A stretch of DNA of 36,124 bases from an uncultured Lachnospiraceae bacterium (lineage in GTDB: Bacteria > Bacillota > Clostridia > Lachnospirales > Lachnospiraceae). This document shows positions 1 to 7,369 of this stretch, one piece after another. Location of the stretch: positions 1 through 36,124 of the forward strand of contig CAJUPF010000029.1 in NCBI GenBank assembly GCA_910588565.1, read 5' to 3'. The notes under the pieces were generated by a model. That model had not been told where the DNA came from, did no database searches, and worked only from the letters and a program-made list of their open reading frames with translations. A program made the translations under genes and the position numbers. Positions within the stretch are counted from its first letter, which is position 1; the number at the start of each line of letters is the position of its first letter.

Positions 1-13
1 ATTGGCCAGGCTG

Positions 14-45
14 TATCCGGTTATAGTTTAGAAACTAGCCGGATA
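14..45. promoter_or_regulatory. Inverted repeat / hairpin in the araA leader
   Basis: TATCCGG at 14-20 pairs perfectly with CCGGATA at 39-45, and inside it TAGTTT (24-29) pairs with AAACTA (32-37). The dyad ends 15 bases before the araA SD. It could be an operator for a sugar regulator, a leader hairpin, or the 3' hairpin of the gene upstream; there is no T-tract, so it is not a classical terminator. Reading frame 1 stays open from base 1 to a stop at 52-54, so a C-terminal tail of an upstream gene may overlap it, but I cannot identify one. Confidence 0.4.
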
Positions 46-73
46 GAGTACTAGAAAGAAGGAGGAGATGCCA

Positions 74-1570
74 ATGATAGTACAGAAAAAATATCAGTTT
101 TGGTTTTGTACCGGCTCGCAGGATCTGTATGGGGACGAGTGTTTAAGCAAAGTTGCACAGCATTCCAGGCAGATTGTAGACGAACTGAATCAATCAGGCG
201 AGCTGCCCTATGAGATTGTATGGAAGCCGACACTGATTACCAATGAACTAATCCGCAGAACGTTTAACGAAGCAAATGCGGATGAGAATTGTGCAGGCGT
301 TATTACCTGGATGCACACCTTTTCACCGGCGAAATCCTGGATTTTAGGATTACAGGAATTTCGTAAACCGCTGATGCATTTACATACACAGTTCAATGAA
401 GAAATTCCCTATGACAGCATTGATATGGATTTTATGAATGAGAACCAGTCCGCCCATGGCGACAGGGAATACGGCCATATCGTAAGCCGGATGCGGATAG
501 AACGCAAAGTAGTTGCCGGCCATTGGAGCGATCCGATCGTAATCGGAAAGATTGCTTCCTGGATGCGTACAGCAGTGGGCATTATGGAGAGCAGCCATAT
601 CCGCGTAATGCGCGTTGCGGACAATATGCGCAATGTAGCCGTAACCGAAGGCGATAAAGTGGAAGCGCAGATCAAATTTGGCTGGGAAGTAGACGCATAT
701 CCGATCAATGAAATTGCAGAATCCGTGGCAGCAGTTTCCGAGTCTGATACGAATGCCCTGGTAGACGAATACTATGACCGATATGAGATTTTGCTAGAAG
801 GCAGAGATCCGGAAGAGTTTAAGAGACATGTTGCCGTGCAGGCGCAGATTGAACTGGGTTTTGAGCGTTTCCTGGTGGAGAAAAACTACCATGCCATTGT
901 TACCCATTTTGGAGATCTCGGCGCGTTAAAGCAGCTTCCGGGACTTGCAATCCAGCGATTAATGGAAAAAGGCTACGGTTTTGGCGCGGAAGGCGACTGG
1001 AAAGTTGCGGCAATGGTACGCCTGATGAAGATTATGACAGCAGGCATGAAAGATGCGAAGGGAACCTCTATGTTAGAGGATTATACCTATAACCTTGTAA
1101 AAGGCAAAGAAGGCATTCTGCAGGCGCATATGCTTGAGATCTGTCCGACCATTGCGGACGGCCCGATCAGTATTAAGTGCCAGCCATTGTCCATGGGCGA
1201 CAGGGAAGATCCGGCAAGGCTTGTATTTACTTCCAAAGAAGGGCATGGAATCGCGACATCCCTGATCGACCTTGGCAACCGGTTCCGTCTGATTATCAAT
1301 GATGTAGAATGCAAGAAGAATGAAAAAGCAATGCCCAAGCTGCCGGTAGCGACCAACTTCTGGACACCGGAGCCCGATATGTACACCGGGGCGGAAGCCT
1401 GGATACTTGCAGGAGGCGCGCATCATACGGCATTTACGTATGATCTGACGGCTGAGCAGATGGGCGACTGGGCGAATGCAATGGGAATTGAGGCAGTATA
1501 TATTGACAAAGATACAAAGATCCGTGACTTTAAGAAGGACTTAATGTTAGGAGAGATTTTCTATCGTTAA
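74..1570 (+). CDS. araA: L-arabinose isomerase
   Basis: Converts L-arabinose to L-ribulose, the first cytoplasmic step of arabinose use. The product of 498 residues matches the usual family length of about 500. It opens with the typical FWFCTGSQDLYG and carries the conserved FGAEGDWK segment, followed by the C-terminal GGAHHTAFTYDL stretch with metal-binding His. An ATG at 68 also lies in frame, but the SD AGGAGG (60-65) is only two bases from it and eight bases from the ATG at 74, so 74 is preferred. It is the first gene of a six-gene operon that ends with araD, which confirms the substrate. An inverted repeat sits just upstream. Confidence 0.96.
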   Translation: MIVQKKYQFWFCTGSQDLYGDECLSKVAQHSRQIVDELNQSGELPYEIVWKPTLITNELIRRTFNEANADENCAGVITWMHTFSPAKSWILGLQEFRKPLMHLHTQFNEEIPYDSIDMDFMNENQSAHGDREYGHIVSRMRIERKVVAGHWSDPIVIGKIASWMRTAVGIMESSHIRVMRVADNMRNVAVTEGDKVEAQIKFGWEVDAYPINEIAESVAAVSESDTNALVDEYYDRYEILLEGRDPEEFKRHVAVQAQIELGFERFLVEKNYHAIVTHFGDLGALKQLPGLAIQRLMEKGYGFGAEGDWKVAAMVRLMKIMTAGMKDAKGTSMLEDYTYNLVKGKEGILQAHMLEICPTIADGPISIKCQPLSMGDREDPARLVFTSKEGHGIATSLIDLGNRFRLIINDVECKKNEKAMPKLPVATNFWTPEPDMYTGAEAWILAGGAHHTAFTYDLTAEQMGDWANAMGIEAVYIDKDTKIRDFKKDLMLGEIFYR

Positions 1571-1603
1571 TTCTGCCCTGCAAAATTGTAAAAGGAGTAA
1601 AAC

Positions 1604-2257
1604 ATGAAATTTTTTATTGACACTGCCAATGTGGATGATATCCGCAAAGCAAACGATATGGGTGTTATCAGCGGTGTAACAACGAACCCGTCACTGATTG
1701 CAAAAGAGGGCCGGGATTTTAATGAAGTAATCAAAGAAATTACATCCATTGTGGACGGGCCTATCAGCGGGGAAGTGAAAGCGACGACGGTAGATGCGGA
1801 AGGCATGATTGCAGAAGGCCGTGAAATCGCAAAGATTCATCCCAATATGGTTGTTAAGATTCCGATGACAGCAGAGGGACTGAAGGCTACAAAAGTATTG
1901 GCGGCAGAAGGCATTAAGACCAATGTGACATTGATTTTTACTGCAAATCAGGCATTGCTTGCCGCAGAAGCAGGAGCGACGTATGTATCTCCGTTCCTTG
2001 GAAGACTCGATGATATCAACCAGCCGGGTGTGGATTTGATCAGTACAATTGCTGAGATTTTCAGTATCTATGGCTATGAGACTGAGATTATTGCAGCATC
2101 TGTCCGCAATACGGTGCATGTAACAGAATGCGCTTTAGCAGGCGCTGATATCGCAACCGTTCCGTATAAGGTAATTGAGCAGATGACCAAGCATCCGTTG
2201 ACCGATCAGGGAATTGCAAAATTCCAGGCAGACTATAAAGCAGTATTTGGCGAATAA
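1604..2257 (+). CDS. tal: Transaldolase, short TalC / fructose-6-phosphate aldolase family
   Basis: A 217-residue single-domain TIM-barrel enzyme of the short transaldolase family. It moves a dihydroxyacetone unit between sugar phosphates in the non-oxidative pentose phosphate pathway. The Schiff-base lysine is K85 in VVKIPMT. The family also includes true fructose-6-phosphate aldolases (FSA). Here the residue matching Gln59 of E. coli FsaA is Glu (E57), and the residue matching Tyr131 is Phe (F131 in YVSPFLGRLDD). Both are transaldolase-type, so I favour transaldolase over aldolase. SD AAAGGAG precedes the ATG. The transketolase genes start at once downstream, consistent with routing xylulose-5-P into glycolysis. 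Confidence 0.9.
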   Translation: MKFFIDTANVDDIRKANDMGVISGVTTNPSLIAKEGRDFNEVIKEITSIVDGPISGEVKATTVDAEGMIAEGREIAKIHPNMVVKIPMTAEGLKATKVLAAEGIKTNVTLIFTANQALLAAEAGATYVSPFLGRLDDINQPGVDLISTIAEIFSIYGYETEIIAASVRNTVHVTECALAGADIATVPYKVIEQMTKHPLTDQGIAKFQADYKAVFGE

Positions 2258-2275
2258 ATGGCGGGGGATAATAAT

Positions 2276-3109
2276 ATGGACAAATTAGAACTTCAGAAAA
2301 TGGCGGTAGAGGTCCGTAAAGGAATTGTAACCGCAGTACACAGCGCAAAGGCGGGGCATCCAGGCGGTTCCCTGTCGGCAGCTGATATTTTTACTTATTT
2401 ATATTTTAAAGAAATGAATATTGATCCTGGGAATCCAAAGATGGAAGGCCGCGACCGTTTTGTGTTATCCAAAGGCCATACGGCTCCGGGACTTTATTCT
2501 GTTCTCGCAAACCGGGGATATTTTCCGGTGGAAGACCTTAAGACGCTTCGCCATACCGGAAGCTATTTACAGGGACATCCGGATATGAAACATATTCCGG
2601 GCGTGGATATGTCAAGCGGTTCTTTGGGACAGGGCTTATCGACAGCAGTTGGAATGGCGCTTGCGTATAAAATGGACGGCAAAGACGGCCGTGTCTACGC
2701 ATTATGCGGAGACGGTGAGATTCAGGAGGGCCAGATCTGGGAAGCTTCCATGTTTGCCGGACACCGCAAACTCGATAACCTTGTAGTAATCGTAGACAAC
2801 AACAACCTTCAGATTGACGGGAGCATTGACGAAGTATGTTCCCCGTATCCGATCGACAAGAAATTTGAAGCTTTCAATTTCCATGTAATCAATATCAACG
2901 GCAATGACATGGATGAACTTGAGGCCGCTTTTCAAGAGGCAAAAGAGACAAAGGGTATGCCGACGGCGATTATTGCCCATACACTGAAAGGAAAGGGCGT
3001 TTCCTTTATGGAGAACCAGGTAGGCTGGCATGGAAAAGCGCCAAACGATGCAGAATACGAAACTGCAATGGAAGACTTGAAGAAAGCAGGTGAAGCATTA
3101 TGTCAGTAA
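2276..3109 (+). CDS. Transketolase, N-terminal (TPP-binding) subunit
   Basis: First half of a split transketolase, 277 residues from the chosen start. It carries the thiamine diphosphate motif GDGEIQEGQIWEA...NNN and the conserved AGHPGGSLS and SKGHTAPGLY segments. It must pair with the product of the next gene to form active enzyme, which exchanges two-carbon units between pentose and hexose phosphates. An in-frame ATG at 2258 abuts the transaldolase stop but has no SD; the ATG at 2276 has a GGGGGA eight bases upstream and begins MDKLELQKMA, typical of the family. The 3' end overlaps the C-terminal subunit gene by 10 bases, suggesting translational coupling. Confidence 0.93.
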   Translation: MDKLELQKMAVEVRKGIVTAVHSAKAGHPGGSLSAADIFTYLYFKEMNIDPGNPKMEGRDRFVLSKGHTAPGLYSVLANRGYFPVEDLKTLRHTGSYLQGHPDMKHIPGVDMSSGSLGQGLSTAVGMALAYKMDGKDGRVYALCGDGEIQEGQIWEASMFAGHRKLDNLVVIVDNNNLQIDGSIDEVCSPYPIDKKFEAFNFHVININGNDMDELEAAFQEAKETKGMPTAIIAHTLKGKGVSFMENQVGWHGKAPNDAEYETAMEDLKKAGEALCQ

Positions 3110-4056
3110 TTGAGAATATCAAAGATTTGCCAAAGATCGCGACCAGAGACAGCTATGGCAATGCATTAGTAGAGCTTGGCAAAGAAAAGGAAAATTTAGT
3201 TGTATTGGATGCGGATCTTGCAGCAGCGACCAAGACGGGCGTCTTCAAAAAAGCTTTTCCAGAGCGTCATATTGACTGCGGTATCGCAGAAGCCAACATG
3301 ACAGGAATTGCGGCAGGAATGTCTACCTGCGGAAAAGTGCCGTTTATCAGCACATTTGCCATGTTTGCAGCGGGACGTTCCTTTGAGCAGGTACGGAACT
3401 CGATTGGCTACCCACGCCTGAATGTAAAAATTGGCGCAACCCATGCGGGAATTTCCGTAGGGGAAGACGGCGCGAGCCATCAGTGTAATGAGGATATCGC
3501 ATTGATGCGTGCGATTCCGGGTATGGTAGTCATCAATCCCAGTGACGATATCGAAGCAAAAGCAGCCGTAAAGGCAGCTTATGAGCATGACGGCCCGGTT
3601 TATCTGCGGTTTGGACGTCTTGCGGTTCCGGTGATCAATGACAGGGAAGATTATAAATTTGAGCTGGGCAAAGGTGTGGTTCTGCGGGAAGGCAAAGATC
3701 TGACCATAGTTGCAACCGGCTTATGCGTAGCAGAGACGCTGCTTGCGGCAGAACAGCTTGCAGCAGACGGCGTGGATGCGGAAGTGATCAATATTCATAC
3801 GATCAAGCCTTTGGATGAGGAGCTGGTAGTGGCGTCCGCATCTAAGACAGGCAAAGTGGTTACCGTAGAAGAGCATTCCATTATCGGAGGCCTTGGAGCT
3901 GCAGTTTCCGAGACGCTCAGTGAGAAATGCCCGACAAAGGTAGTGAGAATCGGAGTAAATGATGTATTCGGCGAATCCGGCCCGGCCAAAGAATTACTGC
4001 ACAAATACGGACTGGATGCTGAGGGGATTTATAAGAAAATCAAAGAGACAGTATAG
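3100..4056 (+). CDS. Transketolase, C-terminal (pyrimidine/transketolase_C) subunit
   Basis: Second half of the split transketolase, 318 residues. It has the pyrimidine-binding domain (DADLAAATKTG, DCGIAEANMTGIAAGMS, the TPP-activating Glu lying in GIAEANM), then THAGISVGEDGASHQ, and the C-terminal domain with VEEHSIIGGLGAAVSE. The first codons overlap the end of the N-terminal subunit gene, so both should be made in equal amounts. Split transketolases are common in Firmicutes and archaea. In this operon the pair would turn xylulose-5-P and ribose-5-P from arabinose into glycolytic intermediates. Confidence 0.94.
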   Translation: MSVIENIKDLPKIATRDSYGNALVELGKEKENLVVLDADLAAATKTGVFKKAFPERHIDCGIAEANMTGIAAGMSTCGKVPFISTFAMFAAGRSFEQVRNSIGYPRLNVKIGATHAGISVGEDGASHQCNEDIALMRAIPGMVVINPSDDIEAKAAVKAAYEHDGPVYLRFGRLAVPVINDREDYKFELGKGVVLREGKDLTIVATGLCVAETLLAAEQLAADGVDAEVINIHTIKPLDEELVVASASKTGKVVTVEEHSIIGGLGAAVSETLSEKCPTKVVRIGVNDVFGESGPAKELLHKYGLDAEGIYKKIKETV

Positions 4057-4077
4057 AGGTAATGGAGGAGAAGGACA

Positions 4078-5673
4078 ATGAATCAAAAAGAAGCAATCGC
4101 AGCAGGCAAAACGTTTCTTGGTATCGAGTTTGGTTCCACCAGAATTAAAGCAGTTCTGATTGGGGAAGATCATACTCCGCTGGCATCCGGAAGCCATGAA
4201 TGGGAAAACCAGCTGGAGAATGGTATCTGGACATACAGCCTTGAGGCAATCTGGAACGGATTGCAGGATTGTTACCGTGATATGGCGGCAGATGTGGAAA
4301 AGAAGTACGGCGAAACTCTGACTTCTGTCGGCTCTATTGGATTCAGCGCTATGATGCATGGTTATATGGCGTTTGATAAAGAGGATAAGCTTCTGGTACC
4401 ATTCCGTACCTGGAGAAACACCATCACAGAAGAAGCAGCAGACAAGCTGACTGCGGAACTGAATTTCAATATCCCGCAGAGATGGAGCGTATCTCATTTA
4501 TATCAGGCGATATTAAATAAAGAAGAACATGTAAAGGATGTGACATTCTTTACAACCCTTGCAGGTTATATCCATTGGAAGCTGACCGGCGAGAAAGTAA
4601 TCGGAATCGGCGACGCTTCCGGTATGTTCCCGATTGACAGCAGCACGAGAGACTATGACGCCGCTATGATGGAGAAATTCGACGCTCTGACAGCTCCCTG
4701 CGGATATCCGTGGAAGCTGCGGGAGATTCTGCCCAAAGTGCTGCTGGCAGGCGACAATGCAGGCAGCCTGACAGAGGAAGGCGCAAAGCTTCTGGATACC
4801 TCAGGGAGCTTAAAAGCCGGCGTTCCGATCTGTCCGCCGGAAGGAGATGCAGGAACCGGAATGGTTGCGACGAACAGCGTTGCAGTCAGAACAGGTAACG
4901 TATCTGCCGGAACAAGCATCTTTGCTATGATTGTCTTAGAAAATGCATTAAAGAACGTACATCAGGAAATTGATATGGTAACGACGCCTGTCGGCGATGC
5001 AGTTGCAATGGTACACTGCAATAACTGTACGTCAGATCTGAACGCATGGGTTGGTATTTTCCGTGAATTTGCGGAGAGCTTTGGCATTGAAGTGGATATG
5101 AACAAGCTGTTTTCCGTATTATACAACAAGGCTCTGCAGGGCGATGCAGACTGCGGCGGACTGCTGGCATACAATTATTTCTCCGGTGAGAGCATCACTG
5201 GCTTTGAAGAAGGAAGACCGTTATTTGCAAGAAGCGCAGAGAGCAGATTCAACCTTGCGAATTTTATGCGGGTACATTTATTTACCGCGCTTGGCGCACT
5301 GAAAAACGGACTGGATATTCTGTTAAAAGAAGAATCCGTAAAAGTGGATAAGATTTATGGCCATGGCGGACTGTTTAAGACTCCGGTTGTAGGCCAGAGA
5401 TTTATGGCGGCCGCAATGAATACGCCGGTATCTCTGATGGAAACAGCAGGGGAAGGCGGCGCATGGGGAATTGCAGTTTTAGCGGCTTATATGCAGAATA
5501 AAGCAGAGGGCGAGAGCCTGGCAGATTACCTGAATAACAAAGTATTCGGCGGTGAAGCCGGCGTTACAGAGGAGCCGGTTGCTGAAGAAGTAAAGGGATT
5601 TGATGATTTTCTGAAATTATACAACGCGGGCCTGCCGATTGAGCGTGCAGCGGTAGAGTGCATTAAATTATAG
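4078..5673 (+). CDS. FGGY-family carbohydrate kinase, probable L-ribulokinase
   Basis: A 531-residue sugar kinase of the FGGY/actin-like ATPase fold. The N-terminal phosphate loop is GIEFGSTRIKAVLI (residues 15-28), with Glu where many family members have Asp. GFSAMMHGY resembles the xylulokinase/ribulokinase substrate loop. The probable catalytic Asp is D257 in PPEGDAGTG, followed by SAGTS, and GEGGAWGIAVLAAY forms the C-terminal ATP-binding part. The sequence family alone would suggest xylulokinase-like, but its place between the isomerase and the 4-epimerase, with no other kinase in the operon, makes L-ribulose the likely substrate. A strong GGAGGAG SD precedes the ATG. Confidence 0.85.
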   Translation: MNQKEAIAAGKTFLGIEFGSTRIKAVLIGEDHTPLASGSHEWENQLENGIWTYSLEAIWNGLQDCYRDMAADVEKKYGETLTSVGSIGFSAMMHGYMAFDKEDKLLVPFRTWRNTITEEAADKLTAELNFNIPQRWSVSHLYQAILNKEEHVKDVTFFTTLAGYIHWKLTGEKVIGIGDASGMFPIDSSTRDYDAAMMEKFDALTAPCGYPWKLREILPKVLLAGDNAGSLTEEGAKLLDTSGSLKAGVPICPPEGDAGTGMVATNSVAVRTGNVSAGTSIFAMIVLENALKNVHQEIDMVTTPVGDAVAMVHCNNCTSDLNAWVGIFREFAESFGIEVDMNKLFSVLYNKALQGDADCGGLLAYNYFSGESITGFEEGRPLFARSAESRFNLANFMRVHLFTALGALKNGLDILLKEESVKVDKIYGHGGLFKTPVVGQRFMAAAMNTPVSLMETAGEGGAWGIAVLAAYMQNKAEGESLADYLNNKVFGGEAGVTEEPVAEEVKGFDDFLKLYNAGLPIERAAVECIKL

Positions 5674-5685
5674 GAGGATACAGGA

Positions 5686-6381
5686 ATGCTGGAAGAATTA
5701 AAAAAACAGGTGTATGAAGCCAATATGGAATTGCCTCACCGCGGACTGATTACTTATACATGGGGAAATGTCAGCGGTATCGATCGCGAGAGCGGCTATT
5801 TTGTTATCAAACCCAGTGGGGTAGATTATGATAAGCTGACGCCGGATGATATGGTAGTTATGGACTTAGAGGGGAATAAAATCGAAGGCAAGTATAAACC
5901 TTCTTCGGATACCCCGACCCATCTGGAATTATACAAGAAATATCCGGAGATGGGCGGCGTGGTACATACCCACTCGCCGGAAGCAACAGCCTGGGCACAG
6001 GCGGGCAGAAGCATTCCGCTTTACGGGACGACCCATGCAGATTACTTCTATGGAGAGATCCCATGTGCAAGAAGCCTGACGCCGGAAGAGATTGACGCAG
6101 ATTATGAGACAAATACCGGAAAGGTGATTATTGAAACCTTTGAGGAACGCGGCGTAAATCCAATGCATACGCCGGGCGTGCTCTGCACGAATCATGGACC
6201 CTTTACCTGGGGCAAAGATGCAGCTGAAGCAGTTCACAATGCAGTTGTATTAGAAGAAGTTGCAAAAATGGCATTAAAAACAGAACTGATCAACCCAAAA
6301 GTAAAACCAGCGCCGGATTGCATCCGGGATAAGCATTTCTTCCGGAAACATGGCGAGAATGCCTATTATGGACAGAACTAA
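5686..6381 (+). CDS. araD: L-ribulose-5-phosphate 4-epimerase
   Basis: 231 residues, the same length as E. coli AraD. A zinc-dependent class II aldolase-fold enzyme that converts L-ribulose-5-P to D-xylulose-5-P. The motifs are GNVSG (27-31), KPSG (42-45), the zinc ligands H94 and H96 in VVHTHSPEATAWAQ, and H117/D119 in TTHADYF, matching E. coli His95, His97 and Asp120 with a shift of one. NHGPFTWG carries the third zinc His. It is the last gene of the arabinose operon, 12 bases after the kinase gene, with an AGGAGG SD, and is followed by a terminator. Confidence 0.96.
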   Translation: MLEELKKQVYEANMELPHRGLITYTWGNVSGIDRESGYFVIKPSGVDYDKLTPDDMVVMDLEGNKIEGKYKPSSDTPTHLELYKKYPEMGGVVHTHSPEATAWAQAGRSIPLYGTTHADYFYGEIPCARSLTPEEIDADYETNTGKVIIETFEERGVNPMHTPGVLCTNHGPFTWGKDAAEAVHNAVVLEEVAKMALKTELINPKVKPAPDCIRDKHFFRKHGENAYYGQN

Positions 6382-6404
6382 ACATTGAAATGAATGAAAA
6401 AGGG

Positions 6405-6436
6405 AGTGCCGTATTTTAGGATACGGCATTCTTTTT
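6405..6436 (+). terminator. Rho-independent terminator of the arabinose operon
   Basis: AGTGCCGTAT (6405-6414) pairs with ATACGGCATT (6421-6430) over ten pairs with one G-T wobble and a six-base loop, followed by CTTTTTATT. It lies 24 bases after the araD stop. Confidence 0.9.
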
Positions 6437-6500
6437 ATTGAAGAAAATGTTTGAATCAAGCCATGTTTATAGAAGGCTGGAGAAAAAATTTATGATAAAG

Positions 6501-6532
6501 AATCCTATTGTAGAAATACGGTAGGATTTTTT
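6501..6532 (+). terminator. Terminator-type hairpin in the recombinase gene leader
   Basis: AATCCTATTGTA (6501-6512) and TACGGTAGGATT (6517-6528) form a 12-pair stem with two G-T wobbles, closed by a GAAA tetraloop and ending in six T (6527-6532). It ends 25 bases before the recombinase ATG and about 70 bases after the araD terminator. It may be a second barrier to read-through from the arabinose operon, an attenuator for the recombinase gene, or the end of a short RNA made from 6440-6530. Confidence 0.75.
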
Positions 6533-6557
6533 GGTTTACAGACAGGAGGGAACATAA

Positions 6558-7157
6558 ATGTGCAATGTGTATGGATATGTGCGTGTATCCAGTATAGAAC
6601 AGAAGGAAGACCGTCAGATGATTGCGCTGAGAAAAGCAGGGGTTTTTACTGGCAGTATCTTTGTAGATAAACAGTCGGGCAAGGATTTCTGCAGGGAGAG
6701 TTACAGGAAACTGGTGTCGCTGCTGAAAAAAGGAGATTTGCTTTATATTATGAGTATTGACCGCCTGGGGCGTAATTACGTGGAGATACAAAACCAGTGG
6801 CGTATACTGACAAAAGAAATTGGAATTGATATTTGTGTACTTGATATGCCGCTTTTAGATACAAGAAGCGGAAAAGATCTTATGGGAACGTTTATTGCGG
6901 ATTTGGTCTTGCAGATACTTTCTTTTGTTGCAGAAAATGAAAGGGAAAACATCAGGAAAAGACAGGAGCAGGGAATTGCTGCGGCAAAAAAGAGGGGAGT
7001 CCGTTTTGGAAGGCCGGAATCTGAAACGCCGGAGGACTTTATCACTGTCGTCAAATCCTGGAAACAAGGGAATATTAAATTAGAAGAAGTTCTGGAAACG
7101 TGCCATATGAGTAAATCAACCTTTTATCGAAAACTTCGGAAAATAAATTTGAAATGA
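6558..7157 (+). CDS. Serine recombinase (resolvase/invertase family)
   Basis: 199 residues. Small serine recombinase with an N-terminal catalytic domain: Y7-x-R9-V-S11 with S11 as the nucleophile, and the active-site pair R69/R72 in SIDRLGRN, matching Arg68/Arg71 of gamma-delta resolvase. A long helix follows (VAENERENIRKRQEQGI), then GRPES and a C-terminal helix-turn-helix (LEEVLETCHMSKSTFYRKLRKI). Its length and arrangement fit the Hin/Gin/Tn3 resolvase group, not large integrases. There is no transposase or other mobile gene nearby. Two inverted sites with crossover-like structure lie 20 and 145 bases downstream of its stop, so I infer that it is a DNA invertase for that segment. SD GGAGGG precedes the ATG. 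Confidence 0.93.
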   Translation: MCNVYGYVRVSSIEQKEDRQMIALRKAGVFTGSIFVDKQSGKDFCRESYRKLVSLLKKGDLLYIMSIDRLGRNYVEIQNQWRILTKEIGIDICVLDMPLLDTRSGKDLMGTFIADLVLQILSFVAENERENIRKRQEQGIAAAKKRGVRFGRPESETPEDFITVVKSWKQGNIKLEEVLETCHMSKSTFYRKLRKINLK

Positions 7158-7166
7158 TAATAAAAC

Positions 7167-7204
7167 TTTAGAGTGTCAAAAAGTGTACTTTTTGGCACTC
7201 TAAA
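7167..7204. terminator. 17-pair hairpin after the recombinase gene, overlapping the left inversion site
   Basis: Bases 7167-7183 pair with 7188-7204 over 17 positions with one wobble (T7176-G7195), with loop TGTA. On the plus strand it lacks a T-tract. Read on the minus strand it is followed by GTTTTATTATC, so it could terminate leftward transcription from the promoter at 7238-7211. Its inner arm lies inside the proposed invertible segment, so inversion would take the 17-pair hairpin apart, leaving about ten pairs. Confidence 0.6.
7173..7197 (+). repeat. Left inverted repeat (putative recombinase crossover site)
   Basis: A 25-base site whose reverse complement recurs at 7299-7323 with 22 of 25 matches. 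Its core is an 18-base palindrome, CAAAAAGT-GT-ACTTTTTG (7177-7194), with perfect 8-base arms and the non-palindromic centre GT (7185-7186). A two-base asymmetric centre inside a palindrome is how serine recombinase crossover sites are built. Confidence 0.75.
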
Positions 7205-7309
7205 ATCTATAGTATATATTACTATATTTTTCTGTCTAATGCAATAAAATTATTGGATTTAATTTTTTCTGTTGTAATAAATACTGAACTCGAGACATTG
7301 CCAAAAAGT
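7187..7309. other. Putative invertible promoter segment (inverton)
   Basis: About 123 bases lie between the centres of the two inverted sites. The segment is very AT-rich and has no coding capacity. It holds one good sigma-A promoter on the minus strand and no comparable one on the plus strand. Placed between a serine recombinase gene and an operon that begins at 7370 with no clear promoter of its own, it is best read as a promoter switch. The drawn orientation is OFF for the operon. Confidence 0.7.
7211..7238 (-). promoter_or_regulatory. Sigma-A-type promoter inside the invertible segment, pointing left
   Basis: On the minus strand, -35 TAGACA (7238-7233; 5 of 6), a 16-base spacer, and -10 TATACT (7216-7211; 5 of 6). 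Transcription would start near 7204 and run towards the recombinase gene in antisense. After inversion the same promoter would lie at about 7258-7285 on the plus strand and give a 5' leader of roughly 80 bases for the operon at 7370. Confidence 0.65.
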
Positions 7310-7323
7310 ACACATTTTGATAA
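7299..7323 (-). repeat. Right inverted repeat (putative recombinase crossover site)
   Basis: Inverted copy of 7173-7197. The core CAAAAAGT-AC-ACATTTTG (7302-7319) has the centre AC (7310-7311), the complement of the left GT, and one mismatch in the outer arm (A7314). The opposite polarity of the two centres predicts inversion, not deletion, of the DNA between them. Confidence 0.75.
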
Positions 7324-7369
7324 AACATTTTGAAACGTTAGATGCATTATATGGTATGGGGGTTTAGTA

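Noticed and set aside
7201..7298. Plus-strand promoter (TTGGAT...TAATAA) inside the invertible segment
   Set aside because: Both boxes match the consensus at only about three of six positions, much worse than the minus-strand promoter.
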